Source of the DNA: Chloroflexota bacterium
GTDB taxonomy: Bacteria > Chloroflexota > Dehalococcoidia > Lucifugimonadales > UBA3495
Reading direction: 5' to 3'
NCBI GenBank assembly: GCA_022573285.1
Contig: JACZUF010000006.1
Span: 51,679 to 115,678, forward strand
DNA: 64,000 nucleotides
In this document: positions 16,294-25,187 of the stretch, one piece after another
Layout: the number at the start of each line of letters is the position of its first letter
How positions within the stretch are numbered: position 1 is the first letter of the stretch
Program-made: the position numbers and the translations under genes
Notes under the pieces: model-generated
Told to the model about the DNA's origin: nothing
Databases searched by the model: none
The model's input: the letters and a program-made list of their open reading frames with translations, nothing else

Positions 16294-16971
16294 ATGACAG
16301 CTCTACTATCTCGGTTGAACTCTGATCTTGGTGAATTGGCGGACCGGTTGCGCCGGAGCCTGGTGCAGGTATCGGTGGGACGCAACGGTTCGGGCTCTGG
16401 TGTGGTGGTCGCCGCCGATGGGCTGGTGGTCACCAACGCCCACGTAGTCTCGAGGAACAGCGGCCGCCGGCCGGGTAGGGAATTGAAGGTGACCCTGCCA
16501 AACGGATCGGTGGTGGCGGCAGAATTGCTCGCCAAGGACGATGACCTGGACGTTGCGGTACTAAAGATCAAAAAAATCGATGGGAAGTTGCCGGAGCATC
16601 ATCCACGGGAGCTCCAGCCCATCGAATTGGGGGACTCCAGGGCGCTTCGGGCTGGTCAGTTTGTGATGGCCATGGGTCATCCCTGGGGAGTGGCCGGCGC
16701 AGCGGCTGCCGGGATAGTGATCGGCGCCGGCTCGGACCTTCCCGAAGCCCCGGGAGGAGGTAGGGATTGGATCGTGGTGGACCTGGCCCTCCGCCCTGGC
16801 CATTCGGGCGGCCCGCTGGTGGACCACCAAGGCCGCTTGATCGGCATGAGCACCATGATGGCCGGCCTGGAAGTCGGCATGGCCGTTCCGGCGCATGTCA
16901 TCGGGGAGTTTGTGGCAAGTGTCCGCGCTGGTGACCCCGGTACCGGTGGCCGTGACGTGGCACGGGTGTGA
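16294..16971 (+). CDS. second S1C trypsin-like protease, PDZ-less
   Basis: This 225-residue protein is a trypsin-like domain only. The triad is His in VTNAHVVS, Asp in DDDLDVAVLK and Ser in RPGHSGGPLVD; the oxyanion region HSGGPL is intact. There is no signal peptide and no PDZ domain. It follows the PDZ-containing protease by 10 bp, so the two are surely co-transcribed and may act together. A 36-bp palindromic terminator closes the unit. Confidence 0.9.
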   Translation: MTALLSRLNSDLGELADRLRRSLVQVSVGRNGSGSGVVVAADGLVVTNAHVVSRNSGRRPGRELKVTLPNGSVVAAELLAKDDDLDVAVLKIKKIDGKLPEHHPRELQPIELGDSRALRAGQFVMAMGHPWGVAGAAAAGIVIGAGSDLPEAPGGGRDWIVVDLALRPGHSGGPLVDHQGRLIGMSTMMAGLEVGMAVPAHVIGEFVASVRAGDPGTGGRDVARV

Positions 16972-16995
16972 TCTCCGGATGCACAGTAAGCAACA

Positions 16996-17031
16996 AAGAG
17001 GCCGGCCCCGATGCATCGGGGCCGGCCTCTT
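16996..17031. terminator. bidirectional terminator, 36-bp perfect palindrome
   Basis: The palindrome is perfect over 18 bp per arm (AAGAGGCCGGCCCCGATG and its complement) and lies between two convergent genes. A-tracts and T-rich ends on each side suit termination in both directions. Confidence 0.85.
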
Positions 17032-17066
17032 ATTGGTGCCTACGTTTTGGTGGACGAGGAGGTCTA

Positions 17067-18341
17067 CTAAATGTAGTCCACTTCTTCCATCATCTCTAGG
17101 TTGTCGCGGCTCTGAGACAGTCCACGTTGGACTTCCTCGCGGAACTCGCTCATCAGCTCGTCGCTGATTTGGCCGCCGGCAGCGATGGCCTTCTGCTTGA
17201 AGCTCTCGAACGCCCACTCCTCGGTGTCACCGTGGGGCATGGAGTTGAAGAACTCGCGCTCGAACACCGGCATTTCGCCGGGTCCGAAGTAGCCCTTGCC
17301 CTCTAGCTCGTAGCCTTCCAGGTCGTGGGTGCCCTTGCCGAGCACCTGACCGGTCTCGGCGTAGTGCTCCATCACAGTGCCCATTCCGTACTTCTGGATG
17401 GGGCAGACCTTCATGCAGATACCGCAGCCCAGGTAGCGGGCCATTACGGGGCGGCAGCGCTTGAAGTAGAGCTTGTTCTTCTCGATGCCTCTCCACCACA
17501 CCTTGTCGCGCATCAGGGCGCGGCCGGGGCAGCGGTTCACGCAGACCTGACAGACCTGGCAGAAGGCGTGGATGCCGTAGTCTACCGGTTTGTCATGGGT
17601 TACGTTGGCGTCGGTGGTGATGATCATGAGGCGGCAGCGGGAGCCGACGTGGGGGGTCAGCAGATAGCCGCAGGCACCCAAGGAACCGAGACCGGCTTCC
17701 ACGAACATGGGGATGTAGGGGCCGGTGTTGTCGTTGGGGCTGTGGACCTGGGCGCGGTAGCCCAGACTCTGGATGAACTTGGCCATCTCCAGACCCGCAG
17801 CGCCTTCGGTGCGGTAGGTGCTGGAGTGGACGATCTCGGCATCGACGCTGGGAATCGTCTGGGTGGGCTCGAAGTCCTGCTCGTAGGCCAAGCAGATGGC
17901 GTGGGGGAATTTCACCCAGTCCTTCTTCGAGTTGTAGGTGTACCGGTGGTCGTAGGCGGTGATGCCTACTTCGATATAGCCGAGCTCACGGCACTTGGCC
18001 TTGATGGCCTCGGTGACGTCTTCGCCGGTGGCCTCAGCCGTCGGCTCTTGGTCACCGGTCAAGCGGGCGGCCATAATCAACGGCCGGTTCAACTTGTCAT
18101 GCTCTTTCCGGATCTCACGCATCTCTACGTGAGTGTCGCGGATCGAATTGGCCCAGTCACGAGAGGCCCTCTCGTTGATGTTCATGGTTTCCAGGGGGTA
18201 CTCGCGGGCGTACCAGTCAATCTCCCGGTAGTTCAGGGGAATGCCCGGTACCGTTTCCAATTCTTCAGGAACGGAAATGGTGACAGTGTCATCGCCAAGG
18301 TGTTTCCCAGGCCTTACGACCTCATGGCCGATCTTTAACAT
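17067..18341 (-). CDS. QueG/reductive-dehalogenase-like 2x[4Fe-4S] protein
   Basis: This 424-residue protein carries two ferredoxin clusters near the C-terminus: CQVCQVCVNRCPGRAL (CxxCxxCxxxCP) and GCGICMKVCPIQKYGMG. The middle part (EAGLGSLGACGYLLTPHVGSRCRLMIITTD) resembles the region before the clusters in epoxyqueuosine reductase and reductive dehalogenases. There is no Tat signal and no obvious membrane partner gene, so respiratory dehalogenation is not supported; a cytoplasmic reductase is more likely. The ATG at 18341 has GGGAGGG 6 nt upstream; a TTG at 18356 overlaps it. A good sigma70-type promoter lies at 18396-18424. Confidence 0.8.
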   Translation of the reverse strand: MLKIGHEVVRPGKHLGDDTVTISVPEELETVPGIPLNYREIDWYAREYPLETMNINERASRDWANSIRDTHVEMREIRKEHDKLNRPLIMAARLTGDQEPTAEATGEDVTEAIKAKCRELGYIEVGITAYDHRYTYNSKKDWVKFPHAICLAYEQDFEPTQTIPSVDAEIVHSSTYRTEGAAGLEMAKFIQSLGYRAQVHSPNDNTGPYIPMFVEAGLGSLGACGYLLTPHVGSRCRLMIITTDANVTHDKPVDYGIHAFCQVCQVCVNRCPGRALMRDKVWWRGIEKNKLYFKRCRPVMARYLGCGICMKVCPIQKYGMGTVMEHYAETGQVLGKGTHDLEGYELEGKGYFGPGEMPVFEREFFNSMPHGDTEEWAFESFKQKAIAAGGQISDELMSEFREEVQRGLSQSRDNLEMMEEVDYI

Positions 18342-18395
18342 GCAAGTCCCTCCCAAAAAGTATATCGCTGGGCTCGGTTTTTAGCCTTAACCCAC

Positions 18396-18424
18396 ACCTT
18401 AGCGGCGGGATAATTATTTGTCAA
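18396..18424 (-). promoter_or_regulatory. sigma70-type promoter for the 2x[4Fe-4S] protein
   Basis: The minus strand reads TTGACA (18424-18419), a 17-bp spacer, then TAAGGT (18401-18396). The -35 is perfect and the spacing ideal; the expected transcript start is near 18389, 48 nt before the ATG. Confidence 0.7.
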
Positions 18425-18563
18425 CCCTATTTCCTGACCAATATTGTATTCGGATTTCGAATAAACTTCAATGTAAAATTTGATAATTACGGCCGTCGTA
18501 GCATTCGCAACGAAGTAGCCCGATGTTTTCGCTCCTTGGAGACGAATATCGTTAAAGTAGGCC

Positions 18564-20252
18564 CTATCCGCCCGTCCGGCGGGCGATCATCGCGTCTGCC
18601 AGGGGGCTGGCCCCGGAGCGGATTGCCACATCGATCAATGCGGGACGGCCCGATGCCAGGGCCCGTCCCACCGCGGGGCCGACCTCGGCGGGCTTGTCCA
18701 CATGCTCGGCGTAGGCCCCAATGGCCTCCACCACTTTGTCGTAGCGTATGGGCCGCAGGTCGGTCGCGACGGCGCGGTTGTAATAGGCCACCTGGAAGGT
18801 CTTGTCGATGCCCCAGGTGTGGTCGTTGCCCAACACGGTGGTGATGTTGATGTTGTGCCGGATGCAGGTGTCGTACTCCATGGAGTAGAACCCGAAGGCC
18901 CCGTCGCCGGAGAAGGCTAAAACCTTGCTGTCGGGAAGGGCTAATTTGGCCGCCATGGCGTAGGGTACCGCAGCCCCCAGGTGGCTCAACGGCCCCAACC
19001 TCTGGAACCGGCCCGGCTTGCGGGCCTTCAAGAACGACCGGCCCCACTGCACGTAATCGCCGCCGTCCATCACCAGGACCGTGTCTTCGTCCAGGTGCTG
19101 TTCCAGGTTGGTGAATACGTCCAGGGGATGCATGGGCTCTTGGCCGTCGGCCTTGGCCCGCAGTTCGGCTTCCCAGGCCGCCGCATCTTTATTGAGCTGT
19201 GCGACCCAAGGGGCGATGTTCTTCGCGATGTTCTTCCCAGAGCCGCCCCCAGTCTTGACTGCCGCGGTTATCTGTTCCACCACCGCGCCCAGGTCGCCCT
19301 GTATCCCGACGGCCACGCCCCGGTTGCGGCCGATCTCGGCGGGAGACGGGTCGGCTTGAATGATCTTGGCCGAATCGGAGAAGACCCTGCCGTAGCGGTA
19401 CCGGTGGTCCAGCCGTTTGCCCAAAAGCAGCACAACGTCGGCCTCCCGGAAGCGCCGCGCCGTTGGGTTGAGCGCCCCATCGGCATACCCGAAGCAGAGG
19501 GGGTGTTCGTCATCCAACAAGCCCCGGGCTTGCTCAACGGTGAACACGGGGATGCCGGTGGACTCGGCCAACTCCTGGAGCTGGGCTGGGTCCACCGAAT
19601 AGCGGGCCGGGTTGCCGGCGATGATCACCGGCTTCTTGGCGCCCTTCAACAAGGAGGCGGCCTGTTCGATCAAAGCCGGGTCGCCCTGGGGCCGTCCGGT
19701 GGGACGGTATTCCTGGGGCAGGTACCGGGGCAGGTCCTCCTCGGAGATCTCCGCTTCCTGCAGATCGATGGGCAATGTCAGGTGCACCGGGCCGGGCCGT
19801 CCGGTGGTGGCGGTGCGGAAGGCGGTGGCCACGAACTCGGGGATGCGGGTCTTGTCGTGGATCAGCCACGAACCCTTGGTCACCGGCGTGGTCATGCCGA
19901 TCTGGTCGATCTCTTGAAAGGACGACATACCCTTCTCGGGCATTTCGGCCGCCCCTGCGATGAAGATCACCGGGCTCTCGGAGGTGTAGATGGCCGGAAG
20001 GGCGGAAATGGCGTTGGAAAATCCGGGCCCGCCGGTGAAGATGCCCACCGCCGGACGCCCGGTGATTCGTGCGTAGCCGTCGGCCATGTGCAAGGCCGCC
20101 CCTTCGTGCCGGGCATCGATGAACCGGATGCCCTCGTCTTCGGCAGCGTCCACCAGAGGCAGGATGGTGTCGCCGACGATGGTGAACACCATCTCAACGC
20201 CCTCCAGTTTGAGACACCGGATGAAGAGATGGGCTCCGGTCAGTTTTGCCAT
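18564..20252 (-). CDS. thiamine-diphosphate-dependent enzyme, acetolactate synthase-like
   Basis: This 562-residue enzyme has the three-domain ThDP layout. The N-terminal Pyr domain carries the catalytic glutamate in DARHEGAALHMADGYAR. The middle domain includes PVIIAGNPARYS and the C-terminal PP domain has the ThDP/Mg motif GDGAFGFYSMEY...VLGNDHTWG. The ATG at 20252 follows GGAGGG; the ORF upstream of it is not typical of the family. No small regulatory subunit or other ilv gene is adjacent, so biosynthetic AHAS is unlikely; a catabolic 2-oxoacid or acyl-CoA lyase is equally possible. Confidence 0.85.
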   Translation of the reverse strand: MAKLTGAHLFIRCLKLEGVEMVFTIVGDTILPLVDAAEDEGIRFIDARHEGAALHMADGYARITGRPAVGIFTGGPGFSNAISALPAIYTSESPVIFIAGAAEMPEKGMSSFQEIDQIGMTTPVTKGSWLIHDKTRIPEFVATAFRTATTGRPGPVHLTLPIDLQEAEISEEDLPRYLPQEYRPTGRPQGDPALIEQAASLLKGAKKPVIIAGNPARYSVDPAQLQELAESTGIPVFTVEQARGLLDDEHPLCFGYADGALNPTARRFREADVVLLLGKRLDHRYRYGRVFSDSAKIIQADPSPAEIGRNRGVAVGIQGDLGAVVEQITAAVKTGGGSGKNIAKNIAPWVAQLNKDAAAWEAELRAKADGQEPMHPLDVFTNLEQHLDEDTVLVMDGGDYVQWGRSFLKARKPGRFQRLGPLSHLGAAVPYAMAAKLALPDSKVLAFSGDGAFGFYSMEYDTCIRHNINITTVLGNDHTWGIDKTFQVAYYNRAVATDLRPIRYDKVVEAIGAYAEHVDKPAEVGPAVGRALASGRPALIDVAIRSGASPLADAMIARRTGG

Positions 20253-20428
20253 GGTCCCTCCTGGGTTGCCGGGTTCTGGATCACCTGCGTTTGGGGCCGG
20301 GTTCACCCTGGGCCGCCGCCCAAAAGAGCTTACTTGAGGAGGCCCCATCCGGCAAGGGCCGTTGCCATATAATGGGCAGCACGGTGAGAAACGGATTAAA
20401 AATAATGGCAGGCGGGGCTTAAACGGCC

Positions 20429-21286
20429 GTGGGAACCCTGTATATAGTAGGGACCCCCATCGGAAACCTGGAGGACCTGACGCCCCGGGCGGCCCGGGTC
20501 CTGGGGGAGGTCTCTCTGGTGGCGGCCGAGGACACCCGGGTCTCGCGGCGGCTGTTGAGCCATCTTGGCATCCGGCCCCGGACCACCAGCTTTCACCAAC
20601 ATAATTGGCGGGACAAACTGGACGGGGTATTGGCGGAGTTGGCCCAGGGCGACGTGGCTTTGGTCACCGATGCTGGGATGCCGGGGATCAGCGATCCGGG
20701 GAGCGAGTTGGTGGCGGCCGCCGCCCAGGCGGGATTCAAGGTTGAGGTGGTGCCGGGCCCGTCGGCGGTTACGGCGGCCTTGTCGCTGTCCGGGTTTCCT
20801 GGCGACGCATTCCTGTTCCTTGGCTTCCTGCCCAGGCGCAAGAAAGAGCGGCAAGCGTGCCTGCGTGAGGCGTCGTCGTCGGCCGTGCCCTTGGTGCTGT
20901 TTGAGGCGCCCCACCGGCTCCGGGCCACGTTGGCCGACCTGGACACGGTGCTGGGAGAACGGCCCCTGGCCGTGTGCCGTGAGTTGACCAAGCTGCATGA
21001 AGAGGTTTTCCGGGGGACTGCTGCGCAGGCGTTAGAGCACTTCGGTTCGCCCCGGGGTGAAGTGGTGGTGGTGGTCCAGGCAAGACCGGCTGAGACCGAC
21101 AGCCCGCCGAACGAGGGAAGTGGGGATGAAGCCGCCACCGACGTAGACCTGCGCCAGATGCTGTCCGGTCTTCGGCGGGACGGGGTCAGGGCCAAGGACG
21201 CCGTGGCCCAGGTGGCCGAGACCACGGGTTCGGCCAAGAACCGGGTGTACCGGGTCTGGGTGGAGATGGGCCGGGAGGCCCGTTAG
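20429..21286 (+). CDS. rsmI: 16S rRNA (cytidine(1402)-2'-O)-methyltransferase
   Basis: RsmI 2'-O-methylates C1402 of 16S rRNA using SAM. The 285-residue protein has the SAM-dependent tetrapyrrole-methyltransferase fold with the signature VGTPIGNLEDLTPRA near the N-terminus. It also has AAEDTR, VTDAGMPGISDPG, VPGPSAVTAALSLSG and ECREL-like AVCRELTKLHEEV. The start is a GTG at 20429 with a weak Shine-Dalgarno; the nearest upstream in-frame ATG is followed by a stop. A TATAAT occurs at 20368-20373. Confidence 0.95.
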   Translation: MGTLYIVGTPIGNLEDLTPRAARVLGEVSLVAAEDTRVSRRLLSHLGIRPRTTSFHQHNWRDKLDGVLAELAQGDVALVTDAGMPGISDPGSELVAAAAQAGFKVEVVPGPSAVTAALSLSGFPGDAFLFLGFLPRRKKERQACLREASSSAVPLVLFEAPHRLRATLADLDTVLGERPLAVCRELTKLHEEVFRGTAAQALEHFGSPRGEVVVVVQARPAETDSPPNEGSGDEAATDVDLRQMLSGLRRDGVRAKDAVAQVAETTGSAKNRVYRVWVEMGREAR

Positions 21287-21479
21287 CCAAGATATATTAA
21301 TAATAGCCCACAATCAGTATATCGAACTGTGATATACTGCCCCAGCACGGCCGGACAGCACCGGCCGGCTTGGGAGACTACAGGCTATTTCCTCACGACC
21401 TTCCTCGGCGGCCCGCGTCTCTGGCCGGCTCAACCGCGTTTTCTATGGCTGGTGGCTGGTCGGGATCAGCGGGTTCGTA

Positions 21480-22721
21480 ATGGTTATCTCAACCGTCCCG
21501 TTGTTCCACGCCATGAGCGTCTGGGCCGTGGCCTTGGAACGCGAATTCGGTTGGAACCGGACCCAGTTGGGCTTCGCTCTCACCTTCACGCGGGTGGAGG
21601 GAGGGCTGATGGGCCCCATTGAAGGGTATCTAACCGATAAAGTGGGCACCCGCCGGATGGTGTTCATCGGGCTCATCATCTTGGGCGGGGCCTTTATCTT
21701 TTTCGGCCAGGTGCAGAACCTGTGGATGTTCTATCTGGCCTACATCCTGATGGCGGTGGGCCAGGGACTGGGCAGTTGGATCCCCCTGATGACCATGCTC
21801 AACCGGTGGTTCAACCGCCGCCGGGCCATGGCCGTGGGCTGGTCCAACATGGGCAGCCGGCTGGGCGCGTTGATCCTGGTCCCGTTGATCGCTTGGTCCA
21901 TCGACCCCGACCAAGACCACCTGGGTTGGCGTATGACGGCCACCATCCTGGGTGTGTTCATATTGGTGGTGGCGGGCCCCGTATCCAGGCTGATCCGGAA
22001 CCAGCCTCAAGATTATGGGCTCTTGCCCGACGGCGTCAAGCCGTCTCCCTCCGGGGGACCCGCGACGGTGGCCGTGGGCACGGCCGAGGCTGTTGCGCCC
22101 CGTCCACTTGAGGCCGACTTCACCGCATCTGAAGCCCTGCGGACCCCGGCGTTCTGGCTGATCGCCTTCGGCCACGGTTTCACTTCAATGGTGATCCTGG
22201 CCATCATGGCCCACCTGGGGCTGCTGATGATCGACAAGGGCTACCAGTTGCAAGACGCCGCCTTCGTGGTCTCCGTCTATACCGGCGTGGCCATGGGGTT
22301 TCAACTGGTGGGGGGTTATGTGGCAGACCGGATCCCCATCAGGCTGGCCTTGGCCCTCTTCACCGTGCTACAGGCCCTGGGCGTGATAGTTCTGGTCTAC
22401 GCCGACTCGCTGTCCACATTCTACTGGTTCGCGGTGCTGTTCGGCGCGGGCTTCGGCGGGCGCAATCCCCTCACCATCGCCATCCGCGGCGACTATTTCG
22501 GCTCGGCTTCCTTCGGGAAGATATTGGGCCTGTCCACCGTGCCCATGAACGTGCTGCTCCTGATTTCCGCCCCGTTGGTTGGCTGGATGCGAGATGTCCA
22601 AGGGACCTACACCGATGCGTTCATCGTGATGGTGCTGACTAATTTCGCCGGCGCCGCGTGTTTCATCCTGGCCAAGCGGCCTGAAAAAAAACCGGCGCCA
22701 CAGCCCACCGCGGCGGACTAA
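21480..22721 (+). CDS. MFS transporter (oxalate/formate antiporter or monocarboxylate-porter-like); start unclear
   Basis: This 12-TM major facilitator protein has the motif GYLTDKVGTRRMV between TM2 and TM3 and a second such loop, GGYVADRIPIRLAL, in the C-terminal half. The group usually carries organic anions. The first ATG (21480) falls inside TM1: the in-frame codons before it spell RVFYGWWLVGISGFV, which is the normal start of TM1. No ATG, GTG or TTG occurs between the TGA at 21330 and 21480. The protein may use a non-standard initiator, or a 5' frameshift may have broken it. Confidence 0.8.
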   Translation: MVISTVPLFHAMSVWAVALEREFGWNRTQLGFALTFTRVEGGLMGPIEGYLTDKVGTRRMVFIGLIILGGAFIFFGQVQNLWMFYLAYILMAVGQGLGSWIPLMTMLNRWFNRRRAMAVGWSNMGSRLGALILVPLIAWSIDPDQDHLGWRMTATILGVFILVVAGPVSRLIRNQPQDYGLLPDGVKPSPSGGPATVAVGTAEAVAPRPLEADFTASEALRTPAFWLIAFGHGFTSMVILAIMAHLGLLMIDKGYQLQDAAFVVSVYTGVAMGFQLVGGYVADRIPIRLALALFTVLQALGVIVLVYADSLSTFYWFAVLFGAGFGGRNPLTIAIRGDYFGSASFGKILGLSTVPMNVLLLISAPLVGWMRDVQGTYTDAFIVMVLTNFAGAACFILAKRPEKKPAPQPTAAD

Positions 22722-22792
22722 AGCGCTGGCCAAGATTCCCTTCCTACGGGGCCCGGGCCATCTGGACCGGACCGTTCGTTCAGACTCGGGTC

Positions 22793-23317
22793 CTAGGACT
22801 CCTGGATCTCTATGTCGTTTATCTCCAGAGCCGTGGTTGGGGTGGAGGGCTCTCCGCCTCTGCCGGTGGTCACGGGAGAAGTGGCGATGGAGTCTAGCAC
22901 GTCTTCGCCTCCGGTCAGATTGCCGAAGATGGTGTAATTGGGCGGCAGACCCGCATCCGCTCCGTGGACGATGAAGAACTGGCTGCCGTTGGTGTTGGGA
23001 CCGGAGTTGGCCATGGCCAGGGTGCCTTTGACGTACTTACGGGTTACGGGCTCATCCTGGAAGCGGTAACCGGGGCCGCCGGTGCCGTCTCCGGTGGGGC
23101 AACCGCCCTGGATCATGAAGTTTTTGAGCACCCGGTGGAACTTGCCGTCTTTGTAGAACCCGTCCCGGGCCAGAAACACGAAGTTGTTCACCGTCACCGG
23201 CGCGTCGGCCGCGAATAGTTCCAAGGTGATATCGCCGTGGTTGGTCTTGAGCGTGGCCGTATAGGTCTTGGACTCGTCGATGGTCATCGCCGGCGGCGCC
23301 GAATACTGCTGGGGCAT
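22793..23317 (-). CDS. cyclophilin-type peptidyl-prolyl cis-trans isomerase
   Basis: This 174-residue single-domain cyclophilin catalyses prolyl isomerisation. Motifs are LKTNHGDITLELFAADAP, FHRVLKNFMIQGGCPTGDGTG (the catalytic FHR..xxFMIQGGD region) and AMANSGPNTNGSQFFI. The ATG at 23317 has GGAGG 6-7 nt upstream. There is no signal peptide, so it is cytoplasmic. Confidence 0.93.
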   Translation of the reverse strand: MPQQYSAPPAMTIDESKTYTATLKTNHGDITLELFAADAPVTVNNFVFLARDGFYKDGKFHRVLKNFMIQGGCPTGDGTGGPGYRFQDEPVTRKYVKGTLAMANSGPNTNGSQFFIVHGADAGLPPNYTIFGNLTGGEDVLDSIATSPVTTGRGGEPSTPTTALEINDIEIQES

Positions 23318-23680
23318 CTGTTTCCTCCGGTCCGTTCGGGTAATTTTCGTGGCCTGGATTGTAGCATCTGGCGGTATCGGGAAGCGCCGCGACTTGACCT
23401 GAGACCTCTTAGAACGGGTAAGGAAGCCGTTCCCGTCCACGAAAACCCGGCTGTGCCAGCGTCCAAGAAAAACTGGCAGTGTCGGCGTCCAAGAAATCCC
23501 GGCTGCGCCGGTGCCGGCGGCGGGGGTTTTCATCCCCCTTGGACTATAATTGCATTACAGGGTAGGTAGCTGCCGAAAATCCGTCCGATACCGCCCCGCA
23601 TCCCAATGATTGGGTAGACGGATTTTAGTTGACATGCTTGGTAAGACTGGGTAAGACCGGCAGCGAAAAGGGGGCTGAAG

Positions 23681-24751
23681 TTGGAGATATTTGAGCAGAT
23701 GGGGGCCGACGGCCACGAACAGTTGGTGATGGTCTCCGATGCCGGTTCCGGACTGAAAGCCATCATCGCCATTCACGACACCACCTTGGGGCCGGCCTGC
23801 GGAGGCACCCGAATCTGGCCCTACAAGTCGGAACAAGAGGCAATCCGGGACGCCCTGCGGCTGTCCCGGGCCATGACCTATAAAGCGGCGGCGGCCGACC
23901 TGCCACTGGGCGGCGGCAAGGGAGTGATCATCGCCGACTCCCACACCGAAAAGACCGAGGCCCTGCTCCGGGCCTACGGGCGGTTCGTGGACACCCTGGG
24001 CGGCCGCTATCTGACCACCACCGACGTCGGCAGCACCGGCCGGGACATGGAATACATCAAACAGGAGACCGACTATGTGGTCGGCCTGCCCACCACCGCC
24101 GGCGGCAGCGGCGACACTTCGGTTATGACCGGGCTGGGCATCTACATGGGTATGAAGGCCTGCGCCAGGGAGGCCTGGGGCAACGAGTCCCTAACGGGCA
24201 AGACCGTGGCCATACAGGGGTTCGGCAAGGTGGCGACCCACACCGCCCACCATCTGATGAAAGAGGACGCCAAACTGGTGGTGACCGACGTTTATGACGG
24301 GGCGCTGGACCGGGCCCGCGACCTGGGTCTGACCGTGGTCAAGCCCGACGAAATCTACGGTGTGGACTGCGACATCTTCGCGCCCTGCGCCCTGGGCGGG
24401 GTGATCAACCCGGAAACCATCCCCCAGTTGAAGTGCAAGGTGGTGGCCGGTGGGGCCAACAACCAACTGCTGTCCGACGCCGACGGCGAAGCGCTGCACC
24501 GCCTGGGCATCGTATACGGCCCGGACTACATCTTAAACAGCGGTGGCATCATCAACGCTGAAGCCGAGATCGGCAGAGAATACAACCCGGAACGGGCCAG
24601 GGAAAAGACCGAGCGAATCTATGGGATCATGGAAAAGGTGATTGCCATATCTAAGCGCGAGGAGATTCCCACGGCCAAGGCGGCGGACCGTCTGGCGGAG
24701 GACCGGCTGAACTCGGTGCGGGGCATACGGCAGGTCTATCGCTCCAACTAG
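23681..24751 (+). CDS. Glu/Leu/Phe/Val dehydrogenase, leucine dehydrogenase type
   Basis: This NAD+-dependent amino acid dehydrogenase deaminates branched-chain amino acids to 2-oxoacids. The substrate-site segment GGTRIWPY and the catalytic-lysine segment LPLGGGKGVI are conserved, with the TYKAAAADL lysine just before. The NAD-binding GFGKVATHTAHHL Rossmann loop follows. At 356 residues it matches octameric leucine dehydrogenases rather than hexameric GDH. The start is a TTG at 23681. The 2-oxoacid product would suit the E1 genes at 51-53 kb, though they are not linked. Confidence 0.92.
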   Translation: MEIFEQMGADGHEQLVMVSDAGSGLKAIIAIHDTTLGPACGGTRIWPYKSEQEAIRDALRLSRAMTYKAAAADLPLGGGKGVIIADSHTEKTEALLRAYGRFVDTLGGRYLTTTDVGSTGRDMEYIKQETDYVVGLPTTAGGSGDTSVMTGLGIYMGMKACAREAWGNESLTGKTVAIQGFGKVATHTAHHLMKEDAKLVVTDVYDGALDRARDLGLTVVKPDEIYGVDCDIFAPCALGGVINPETIPQLKCKVVAGGANNQLLSDADGEALHRLGIVYGPDYILNSGGIINAEAEIGREYNPERAREKTERIYGIMEKVIAISKREEIPTAKAADRLAEDRLNSVRGIRQVYRSN

Positions 24752-24772
24752 CGACTCATCATCGGGGAATAG

Positions 24773-24810
24773 AAGAACGGGCGTCCCGATTCATCGGGAC
24801 GCCCGTTCTT
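24773..24810. terminator. bidirectional terminator
   Basis: An 18-bp perfect stem (AAGAACGGGCGTCCCGAT) with a 2-nt loop and T-rich 3' ends lies between the leucine dehydrogenase gene and the convergent CDGSH gene. Confidence 0.9.
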
Positions 24811-24835
24811 TGTTACTGAGTTTCCCTTGAAGGGC

Positions 24836-25042
24836 CTAAGAAGCCGCTGACTCAGCCTCGAAACCGCAGTCGCGGTGAGACGAGTCGCAGAAAGGCTTTT
24901 TCTCAGATTGGCCGCAACGGCAGAAGCTCACCCACTGGCCCTCGGGGATGCTGTATTCTTTGCCGTCTTTGTCGGTGATGGTGAAGGGGCCGGTAACGCG
25001 CAGGGGACCGTTCTCCCGAATCTCGATGTTGACGTCTGCCAT
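24836..25042 (-). CDS. CDGSH iron-sulfur domain protein
   Basis: This 68-residue protein has the mitoNEET-type 3Cys-1His [2Fe-2S] motif FCRCGQSEKKPFCDSSH at residues about 40-56. The preceding GPLRVTGPFTITDKDGKEY is a typical single-CDGSH N-terminus. A GGAGGAAAT Shine-Dalgarno precedes its ATG at 25042. Such proteins carry a redox-labile cluster; the partner is unknown. Confidence 0.93.
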   Translation of the reverse strand: MADVNIEIRENGPLRVTGPFTITDKDGKEYSIPEGQWVSFCRCGQSEKKPFCDSSHRDCGFEAESAAS

Positions 25043-25187
25043 TGGATTTCCTCCGTCATTGCTCTAATCCCAGATAGATGGGCGGGCCGCGCCAAGCGTT
25101 ACGCCAGCTATCGCGATTGAAAAGTAAGTCTGCCATTCAAAGTTAGGGGTGTCAAGCTGGCCGGCCGTGCCTGAAACGGCATCCAAT

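Noticed and set aside
17067..18341. Respiratory reductive dehalogenase
   Set aside because: No Tat signal, no rdhB-type anchor gene and no regulator nearby; only the Fe-S and central motifs resemble the family.
18564..20252. Biosynthetic acetolactate synthase (ilvB)
   Set aside because: No ilvN or other branched-chain genes adjacent, and the sequence fits other ThDP lyases equally well.
18981..20372. 463-residue plus-strand ORF opposite the ThDP enzyme
   Set aside because: Shadow of the well-supported minus-strand gene, no Shine-Dalgarno, low-complexity His/Gly/Arg-rich translation.
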